Under the pieces are notes generated by a model. The model worked only from the letters and a program-made list of their open reading frames with translations. It had not been told where the DNA came from and did not search any database. The position numbers were made by a program, and so were the translations under genes. Positions 6,869 through 12,876 of a stretch of 12,876 nucleotides of DNA are shown one piece after another. Position 1 is the first letter of the stretch. Each line of letters opens with the position of its first letter. Origin of the DNA: Chitinophagaceae bacterium. Lineage in GTDB: Bacteria > Bacteroidota > Bacteroidia > Chitinophagales > Chitinophagaceae. The stretch is from the NCBI GenBank assembly GCA_025455245.1, contig JALOMX010000014.1, positions 1 to 12,876 of the forward strand, given 5' to 3'.

Positions 6869-8566
6869 TCAGAATTCTTTCTTTAGCGGCAGTAGAATAA
6901 ATTCCCCTTCAGGTTCGTGATCGCCGAAGGCGGCCTGATGGGGAAAGATTCGCATGTTGGTATCGTCATACAATCCGGCTTTCTGCAGACTACTGAAGAT
7001 ATCTGATGCCGTAAGCATTCCTACTTCGCCTCCTGCGCCATACAACAGATTAAGTAAATATGTGGCGAAGGGCGAATGTTTTCCTACCATCCCATCAAAA
7101 GCCGGTTGTTTCCCAACTGATGTCAATAATTTACGGCTTTTATAATTGCTTTTTTCAAGGAAAAACTGATTTACATTTTGCCGTAAAATAGCATCCTTGT
7201 TTTCACCGCTACGCATTGGCCCGCCAAGTACCTTTTCATCAAAGGTCCCGGCATGGCATATATCCAGCAGGACGAGGACGTTTCCTGATGGCATTTTATT
7301 AAGGATCCTTTTCAGTTTGCTGTGGGCGATGTATGTGTTGCGCATAACATCTTCCTCAACAGATTTTGAATCTATACAAACCAGAAAACCATCATCAAGC
7401 AGTGCCTGATCATAATCACCGTGCCCGGCGGCATAAAAAATAAAGTCATCATCAGGCTTCATTTTGGAATAAAGATCAAGCAGTGTGTTGTAAATAGTTG
7501 CCGCTTTGGGGTCTCTGAGCACAATGGTGTCGTAACCATACAGATCTTTCAATACGGTTGCAATTTCATTGGCATCTCTTATGGGATTATTGAGCGGGTC
7601 CCAGCCTTTAACCCTGTAATGGTCAATTCCAATTAGCAGTGCGAATTTGTTTTTATTGGCCAGTGCCTGTTTGGCAGGTTCGGGTAGATTTAATTTGACC
7701 GTCCTGCTTCTTGTAACAAGATTATTCCGGTTAATCTGTTGATATAGTTTTAAAAAATCTCTTTCAAAAAATACATCCGCATAATCGGGTGCACAATTAT
7801 TGATGATGGCCTGAGCTACGGCATTTGCTTTTTCCTTTATCAAAAGATCAGTAAGCCTGAATTTAGCGGTATCCAACTTTTGAAGCGCAAGTGCAAGCAT
7901 GCCGCCATCTTTAAGTTCTTGTCCAATTTTTTTAGGTGCAACAATAACCCTGTTTATACTTTGCAATGCTGCAACATCGGGAGAGCCTTGCATAAGCGCT
8001 GAAGCAAATTCTGCATTCAGGTTGGCAGTGCTTGCTGCTTCGGCAATGAAAAGCTGATTTCTGCAAGGCAAAAGCTGAACATGCTCCTGAAGTAATTTGA
8101 GTGAAATGAGCCCGGAAAATTCATCCCTGCCAAGTGCACTGTCTGTAAACAAAAATTCAGGCTTAATGTCATCAGTACTACCAAACGGGGCAAACCATGT
8201 TTCAAAGTTTGCAGGATCATTTCCATTAAAAACAGTTAATCCGGCAAAAAAGAATACAAACAGATCATTGGGTTCTGCTGATCTTGCGATATGCTTAATC
8301 AAATTTAAAATAGAATCCTTAGTGGCGTATTTGTCAAGCAGCAAATAATGCTCATCATTTTTACCTTTCGCCTGATTTTTTAAAATTGAATGAATGGCGA
8401 CAGCATCTTTTTTACAATTCATCAGCGGGAATGATTTGTAGAGATCAATTCCAACAGAAATGGAGTAGGTTTTTCCAATGGTATCTTTTTTAATGCCCGC
8501 GCCGGAATAGCCGTAAATACACGAAAGCAGAAGAATTCCTGTAATGATTCCGGTAATTTTTACCAT
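6869..8566 (-). CDS. exported tandem caspase-like protein: pseudo-caspase plus active C14 caspase domain
   Basis: This 565-residue protein has an N-terminal hydrophobic export signal (about 1-20). LLSC ending at C16 could be a lipobox, otherwise signal peptidase I cleavage follows. Two caspase folds follow. The second (about 305-560) starts FALLIGIDHY, has YAAGHG (H382) and LLDICHAG (C437), the His-Cys dyad of peptidase C14, and a p10-like part with KLLTSVGKQPAFDG and HSPFATYLLNLL. The first (about 33-250) starts YSISVGIDLY and keeps the same layout including a p10-like part (RVIVAPKK...GGMLALALQKL). However, the His position reads FFFAGLT (L110) and the Cys position falls in FIAEAAST (about A178), so it should be inactive. 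It follows the WD40-caspase gene by 11 bases in the same operon. An inactive-active pair suggests internal dimerisation or allosteric control, by analogy with eukaryotic caspase-8/cFLIP; this is inference. Confidence 0.88.
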   Translation of the reverse strand: MVKITGIITGILLLSCIYGYSGAGIKKDTIGKTYSISVGIDLYKSFPLMNCKKDAVAIHSILKNQAKGKNDEHYLLLDKYATKDSILNLIKHIARSAEPNDLFVFFFAGLTVFNGNDPANFETWFAPFGSTDDIKPEFLFTDSALGRDEFSGLISLKLLQEHVQLLPCRNQLFIAEAASTANLNAEFASALMQGSPDVAALQSINRVIVAPKKIGQELKDGGMLALALQKLDTAKFRLTDLLIKEKANAVAQAIINNCAPDYADVFFERDFLKLYQQINRNNLVTRSRTVKLNLPEPAKQALANKNKFALLIGIDHYRVKGWDPLNNPIRDANEIATVLKDLYGYDTIVLRDPKAATIYNTLLDLYSKMKPDDDFIFYAAGHGDYDQALLDDGFLVCIDSKSVEEDVMRNTYIAHSKLKRILNKMPSGNVLVLLDICHAGTFDEKVLGGPMRSGENKDAILRQNVNQFFLEKSNYKSRKLLTSVGKQPAFDGMVGKHSPFATYLLNLLYGAGGEVGMLTASDIFSSLQKAGLYDDTNMRIFPHQAAFGDHEPEGEFILLPLKKEF

Positions 8567-8577
8567 ACATATCAGCT

Positions 8578-11500
8578 TTATTCAATTTTCTTTAAAACCA
8601 TGTTGATGAGAACAGCCGCAAAATCTGCCCTTTCAATTTTTTCTAATTTTAAAGGTAAATCCCTTCCATCAAACTGAAGAGAACCATTCAGCGAAATTTT
8701 ATCATTTTCCATAGAATATATTCCACTGATACTGCAGGCTCCGGGAAACTCATCAACATCAAGAAATGTAAACTCAGATTTTGGACCTTTTTCAATGGTT
8801 AGTTCAATCATTTTTTGTTTTACTTCCTGTGACAGCTTTAATACGTCCCTTGTTTTACTCAGTTCTAGTAAAACAGGGCGTACAAAAACCGGTTTTACCT
8901 CTGCAAGCGGTATGTTTTTCTTATCACTTTCATTGACTATGCCAATATCAAAGCTGCCTGTAGTGGGAATAAGCATTTGGGGTTCCTGAATGCCGCCAAG
9001 GCCCGATGCAAGCAAGGGAACTCTTTCCCGTGCATATTGCAATACATTCAATACATCTACCATTTTATAATCCTTTAATGCAGGCCCTTTCATGCCTTCG
9101 AGAATGCTGTATGTAAGTAACCCCTGACCATAAATGTTGGACTCGTAACTTTCAGCATCGGCTGTACATCCGCTGATTATGTATAAGCCTGTTCTGTCTT
9201 TCATGCGATCGATGGCCCTTATTTGCAGGGCATCAATATTGCGCATGGCAAGCATATTGTCTACGGCTTTACCACTGCCGCAAGCGTCAATAATCATGAT
9301 GCGCTTCAAAGCGTCTATGCCATTAAGCATCTGGGTAAATTCTGTAGTGCTGATGGTCTGTTTTTCACGCAGTACGGGATCCCGGAAACTTGAAGCCCTT
9401 GAACCGCTTGCCTCTTTTGTCAGGTAAAAAAAATCATCATTATCTCCGCCAAGCGTAATTCCATGACCGCTCAGGTAAACCATTATGATGTCTTCGGGCT
9501 TTGCCCGCTTACTTACTTCTTCAAAGGTGTTTTTAATATTGACTTTTGTGGTAGGGGTTTTGCCCGGATTAGTAATAATAAACAAATGTGTGCTGTCGGT
9601 TCCGAACAGGTTGCCCCCTGATAAAGAAATTGCTTTTGCCATAGCTTCTGCATCTCGGACAGGATAGCGAAGGTTAATGCGTGGATCACTATACTCGTTT
9701 GTTCCGCAAATGATGGCATAAAGAGCCGGATTCCGGCGTTTGCTGCTATCCAATGCTGGCTTAACTACTGTAATGCCCCGGCTGCTGATGAAGCCATCAG
9801 CAGATTGTGCCTTAACTGAAATGTGGTTATCTATTCCTTCTGCAAGGAAGGATGCAATATTTACGAAGAGTTTTTGCTGCTGTAAAGATGTATCAAAACC
9901 TGAAGGCCTTGCATCTTCAATTACTTCTATATTATTGACATATATACTTATTTTTCCATATCCTCCATCCCTCTTTTTCAGATCAATCGGTAAAATACCG
10001 TCTTTTATTTCGCCGGTTATTACTTCAGGATAAAGTTTTACTTCTCCCATACCAGCAACACTTCTCAGTGCCTTATTTTCCAGGACCATATTCCAAAGAC
10101 CCGGTTGATAGAACCTGTCTTTCAGCTGATTCAGTTCAATTATTTCATTCTCCTTCACCCAATACATTTTTCCCATGGCTTCGGGGGTTGCATCAAATAA
10201 TCCCGATGGATGAACGATAACCCAGTCTTTATCTTCAATTAAATAGAAACTGATAAGTTCTCTTCCCGCAGGAAAATCCAGCAGTTTGAATTCTGAATTT
10301 CTAAATGAAAGGATCTTTTGTGTTTTCAGGTTAATATCCGCAAATTCAAAGTTTATCCCCATGGGGATTTCATATCTTAGCTTGCCTGTCTGTGCATTCC
10401 AGATTTGAACCAGTCTCCTTGTTGCCGTAATTATTTGATTGCCATCCGGGTCATACTCAATTCGGATAAAATTATTATCCTTTCCGTCAATAATAAATAT
10501 TGGATCTTTTGTCCCAAACTTATATGCAAGGATTTTGTTGTTAGCAGACTCCTTCAGGAACCACTTACCATCCGGGCTGATTATTGCTCCATTGTACAGG
10601 AAATCCTCATTTGAAGTTGTTTCAAAAATTTTATTGCCATCTTTTGCATCCCAAACAATGGCTTTTTTATCTGCAAATGCCATTATTTTTTCTCCGTCAG
10701 GACTTAATTGCACATAGTAATTTTCATTGAGCTTGTCTTTGAGCGATAAAATCACTTCACCGGTGTTCGGATCATACATTTTTATGCTTCCGTCAACATG
10801 CACACTCATTAATGATTTCCCATCACTGCTTATATTCAGGGATGTAATCGGGTTTATTGAGTCGCTTATCTCACGAATCAGGGTAGCTGTTTTTGTTTCC
10901 CATATCCTTATCACCGAATCCATTCCGGTAATGAACAGTAATTCACCCTTCCCGGAAAATACCGGGGGATTTTGGCCAAGGTATTTTTTATCAATTGAAT
11001 GCAAAAATTTTCCATTCGAAGCATCCATAAAAAACATAGAGTCGCCGGATGTAACAAACAGTTTATTTCCATTCGGCAAAAGGTCAGCTCTGTTCAACTC
11101 ATTCCCTTTCACAGAAACTTTTGTATTAATTCTGAAATGTTCTGCATCCAGCACCTTATAAGTCTCAAGGTCGTTGACTACAAGAATCTTGCTTCCATCC
11201 TCTGAAAAGGTTACACTCCCTACAACATTGGTATATCCTCTTAATGTTTTTCGGATTTTTTCATCCGGGATTGTTATCAGGTACGATGACCCATCAAGGG
11301 AGCCTGCAATTAATTTATCTTCTTCCTCATTTACAGAAAGTGAGGTAAGTAGTTTATCTTTTACTGTTTGAATTTCATGGATGACTTCACCGTTAGATGT
11401 ATTCCAAATCTTTATTATTCCAGACCCCGTGGCTGTATATAGGCGATTACCGTCTTTATTGAAATGCACTACATTGAATTGCTCCCGGGGAATTTCGAAA

Positions 11501-12207
11501 GTCTTTATTTGTTTTCCTGTTTCTATATCCCATTGGCCGCCTATGTGTTCGTAACTTGCTGTGATAATGGATTTGTTGTCCGGTGAAAAAAAAGCATAAT
11601 TTATACCATCAGTATATTTCCAGTCAAATGCTGCTAATCGTTTACCTGTTATGGCATCCCATAGTATTGGTCCTTCCAGTGCTGATGCAGTTAATATCTT
11701 ATTTCCTTCTTGATTAAAAGTTGCCGAGAGAAAAATAGCATTTGGATCTTTAATAATTATCAGGTTTTTCCCTGTTGAAATATCCCATGTTCGGACAGTG
11801 TTATCAGAAGATGTCGAAAGAAGTTTCCTCCCGTCATAACTGAATGATACCGAGGAAACGTGATTTTTATGTCCGCTGAATTCCTTTAATATTTCTCCTT
11901 TAAATGCATCCCAGAGAATAATGGTACTGTCTATCGAAGATGTTGCAATGGTTTTACCGTCAGGGCTGAATGCGGCACCTGTAATTTTTCCGAGGTGGCC
12001 TTTTAGTTCAATTATTTCATGACCGGTTTCGGTATCCCATATCTTGGCATTATTATCATCCGATGCTGTTACGATTCGCATTCCATCAGGACTGAATTGA
12101 ATGGCTGAAACAGAGCCGGAATGCCCGGAAGGAATAACAAGCCTCGGTTCCTGAGACAATGCCGAAAAGGAAAGCAATATGAATAATTCAAGGAAGATTA
12201 ACTTCAT
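8578..12207 (-). CDS. secreted WD40 repeat-caspase fusion protein
   Basis: This 1209-residue protein begins with a clear signal peptide (MKLIFLELFILLSFSALS, likely cleavage before Q19). Residues 25 to about 650 hold about 15 WD40-like units of about 42 residues, most ending in WD or WN plus xxTG (W57, W99, W141, W183, W226, W268, W436, W519, W603). Units 7-9, 11, 13 and 15 have lost the Trp. That is enough for two seven-bladed propellers. A DWVIVHPSGLFDATPEAMGKMYWV linker (661-684) and a beta-rich segment (about 720-815) lead to a caspase domain (828 to about 1085) with YLSGHG (H915) and IIDACGSG (C976), so the dyad is intact, and a p10-like part with ISGCTADAESYES. Residues 1100-1209 form a further helix-plus-beta region I do not recognise. 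It is first in an operon with the tandem-caspase gene. The family is known in bacteria (orthocaspases with WD40), where propellers are thought to bind partners. Substrates are unknown. Confidence 0.93.
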   Translation of the reverse strand: MKLIFLELFILLSFSALSQEPRLVIPSGHSGSVSAIQFSPDGMRIVTASDDNNAKIWDTETGHEIIELKGHLGKITGAAFSPDGKTIATSSIDSTIILWDAFKGEILKEFSGHKNHVSSVSFSYDGRKLLSTSSDNTVRTWDISTGKNLIIIKDPNAIFLSATFNQEGNKILTASALEGPILWDAITGKRLAAFDWKYTDGINYAFFSPDNKSIITASYEHIGGQWDIETGKQIKTFEIPREQFNVVHFNKDGNRLYTATGSGIIKIWNTSNGEVIHEIQTVKDKLLTSLSVNEEEDKLIAGSLDGSSYLITIPDEKIRKTLRGYTNVVGSVTFSEDGSKILVVNDLETYKVLDAEHFRINTKVSVKGNELNRADLLPNGNKLFVTSGDSMFFMDASNGKFLHSIDKKYLGQNPPVFSGKGELLFITGMDSVIRIWETKTATLIREISDSINPITSLNISSDGKSLMSVHVDGSIKMYDPNTGEVILSLKDKLNENYYVQLSPDGEKIMAFADKKAIVWDAKDGNKIFETTSNEDFLYNGAIISPDGKWFLKESANNKILAYKFGTKDPIFIIDGKDNNFIRIEYDPDGNQIITATRRLVQIWNAQTGKLRYEIPMGINFEFADINLKTQKILSFRNSEFKLLDFPAGRELISFYLIEDKDWVIVHPSGLFDATPEAMGKMYWVKENEIIELNQLKDRFYQPGLWNMVLENKALRSVAGMGEVKLYPEVITGEIKDGILPIDLKKRDGGYGKISIYVNNIEVIEDARPSGFDTSLQQQKLFVNIASFLAEGIDNHISVKAQSADGFISSRGITVVKPALDSSKRRNPALYAIICGTNEYSDPRINLRYPVRDAEAMAKAISLSGGNLFGTDSTHLFIITNPGKTPTTKVNIKNTFEEVSKRAKPEDIIMVYLSGHGITLGGDNDDFFYLTKEASGSRASSFRDPVLREKQTISTTEFTQMLNGIDALKRIMIIDACGSGKAVDNMLAMRNIDALQIRAIDRMKDRTGLYIISGCTADAESYESNIYGQGLLTYSILEGMKGPALKDYKMVDVLNVLQYARERVPLLASGLGGIQEPQMLIPTTGSFDIGIVNESDKKNIPLAEVKPVFVRPVLLELSKTRDVLKLSQEVKQKMIELTIEKGPKSEFTFLDVDEFPGACSISGIYSMENDKISLNGSLQFDGRDLPLKLEKIERADFAAVLINMVLKKIE

Positions 12208-12354
12208 GAGTATCCTTCTGATTTAATATATGAATAAATGAATGTCAAATGTTGCCGGGCAATCATATATGTCTGAATTCTAAAACAATGTTTAATTTCG
12301 AATTTCTCTGGACTTCCGTATGAAATCTCAATGTACAAAGAATCAGACATTTAT
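12208..12354. promoter_or_regulatory. 147-bp divergent intergenic region between caspase operon and metacaspase gene
   Basis: Both transcription units must start in or near this AT-rich gap. No perfect TAnnTTTG is present. The best plus-strand near match is TAATTTCG (12293-12300). On the minus strand a TTGACA hexamer (12248-12243) lies upstream of TATATTAAAT, but spacing and phylum preference make it weak. A CATATATG palindrome occurs at 12264-12271 and a short direct repeat AATTTC at 12294-12306. Promoter positions are therefore unresolved; only the divergent layout is secure. Confidence 0.45.
12213..12217 (-). promoter_or_regulatory. Shine-Dalgarno-like site of the WD40-caspase gene
   Basis: AAGGA on the minus strand lies five bases before the ATG at 12207. 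It is the only clear SD-like sequence seen before a start in this window, since the other genes lack one as is usual in Bacteroidota. It supports the chosen start. Confidence 0.5.
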
Positions 12355-12876
12355 ATGAGAAAAATATTATCCTTTTTTATTTTCTTTTCGCTGTATTTCA
12401 ATTATGTGGCTGACGCTCAGGAAAAGCATGCACTTTTAATTGCGATTAATCAATACGAACCAACCGGGGGTATTCCTAAGGTTAACCAAACAGGACTTCG
12501 TTCAGGGTTCAGTAATCTCGATGGATGTGTCAACGATGCGTTAGCCATGAAATCGCTGCTGTTATCCCGCTTCGGTTTTTCAAATAATACAATCAGGGAG
12601 ATATATGATCAGGAAGCTACCCGGAAGCGGATAATGGATGAAGTGGCATCCTTAACGGAAAGGGTCAAAGCCGGAGATCATGTATTTATATTTTATGCCG
12701 GGCATGGCAGTCAGCAACCTAACAGCCTTTCACCCGAGTCAGATAAGCTTGATGAAACCCTTGTGCCTGCTGATGCCTGGCAAAACCCCTTCAGTGATAT
12801 CAGGGATAAAGAACAGCGCGTTTGGTATAACAACCTGCTAAACAAGGGGGCTAACCTTACCGTTATTTTTGACTGT
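12355..12876 (+). CDS. secreted type I metacaspase-like peptidase C14, N-terminal 174 residues (cut at right edge)
   Basis: The frame is open from the ATG at 12355 to the last base. A signal peptide (MRKILSFFIFFSLYFNYVADA, likely cleavage before Q22) is followed directly by a caspase p20-like domain: HALLIAINQYEP (25-36), LDGCVNDALAMKSLL (55-69), the catalytic His in FYAGHGSQ (H117), and SDKLDETLVPADA (129-141), which resembles the type I metacaspase DETLVPxD segment. The last residues, VIFDC (170-174), are the start of the catalytic DxC motif. The active-site Cys would be the next codon, outside the window. An in-frame ATG at 12331 would add eight residues (MYKESDIY) before the signal peptide, so 12355 is preferred. 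There is no pro-domain before the p20 part. Type I metacaspases cut after Arg or Lys; by family analogy this one may too. It is transcribed away from the other two caspase-like genes. Confidence 0.87.
   Translation, partial: MRKILSFFIFFSLYFNYVADAQEKHALLIAINQYEPTGGIPKVNQTGLRSGFSNLDGCVNDALAMKSLLLSRFGFSNNTIREIYDQEATRKRIMDEVASLTERVKAGDHVFIFYAGHGSQQPNSLSPESDKLDETLVPADAWQNPFSDIRDKEQRVWYNNLLNKGANLTVIFDC

Noticed and set aside
10727..11161. Plus-strand open frame of 144 residues
   Set aside because: It lies antisense to the WD40 repeats and mirrors their repeated codons.
12293..12300. TAATTTCG as a -7 promoter box for the metacaspase-like gene
   Set aside because: One mismatch to TAnnTTTG and no TTG at the right distance upstream; too weak to list as a promoter.
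12331..12355. Alternative upstream ATG for the metacaspase-like gene
   Set aside because: It is in frame but would place eight charged or polar residues before a well-formed signal peptide; no RBS supports it.
6869..12876. Cytoplasmic caspase-gasdermin or TPR-CHAT defence system
   Set aside because: No gasdermin-like, CRISPR, NTPase or TPR gene is visible, and all three caspase-like proteins carry export signals, which does not fit those systems.
1..12876. tRNA, rRNA, CRISPR array, insertion sequence or phage attachment site
   Set aside because: No tRNA-like cloverleaf, spaced direct repeats, transposase or integrase frame, or terminal inverted repeats with target duplication were found by reading both strands.

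Overview
The window looks like chromosomal DNA of a Bacteroidota bacterium, probably from the Chitinophagales/Sphingobacteriales/Saprospirales side of the phylum. The reasons are moderate GC content, the gene families present (DUF1800, a Tat-exported GH125 alpha-mannosidase, a ligase-associated-type Lhr helicase, exported WD40-caspase proteins), mostly absent Shine-Dalgarno sequences, and one good Bacteroidota-type promoter (TTTG-N21-TAnnTTTG). Species cannot be told from the sequence. I see no tRNA, rRNA, CRISPR array, insertion sequence or phage gene.

Left part (1-2596, all minus strand): the N-terminal 301 residues of a DUF1800 protein run off the left edge. Upstream of it is a complete GH125 exo-alpha-mannosidase with its own promoter and a possible weak terminator. 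Middle part (2597-6561, minus): a lipid-anchored di-haem c-type cytochrome of the cytochrome c peroxidase/RoxA-like kind, followed with a 4-base GTGA overlap by an 852-residue Lhr-like DExH helicase. These two very different proteins appear to be translationally coupled. A 307-bp gap (6562-6868) holds a nested inverted repeat and no gene.

Right part (6869-12876): this is the most unusual region, with three exported caspase-like (peptidase C14 / orthocaspase) genes. A minus-strand operon encodes a 1209-residue WD40-caspase fusion (about 15 WD units, linker and beta domain, caspase domain with H915/C976, unassigned C-terminal domain). After 11 bases comes a 565-residue protein with two caspase folds in tandem; the first has lost both catalytic residues and the second keeps H382/C437. 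Divergently, 147 bp away, a third gene on the plus strand encodes a secreted type I metacaspase-like protein, cut by the window edge at the Asp-Cys that precedes its expected catalytic cysteine.

Because all three caspase-like proteins carry N-terminal export signals, they probably work together outside the cytoplasm. A reasonable model is a large WD40 scaffold/protease, a pseudo-caspase-regulated protease and a metacaspase forming an envelope proteolytic cascade. No effector or substrate gene is visible, so a role in defence, programmed death or surface-protein processing remains open.
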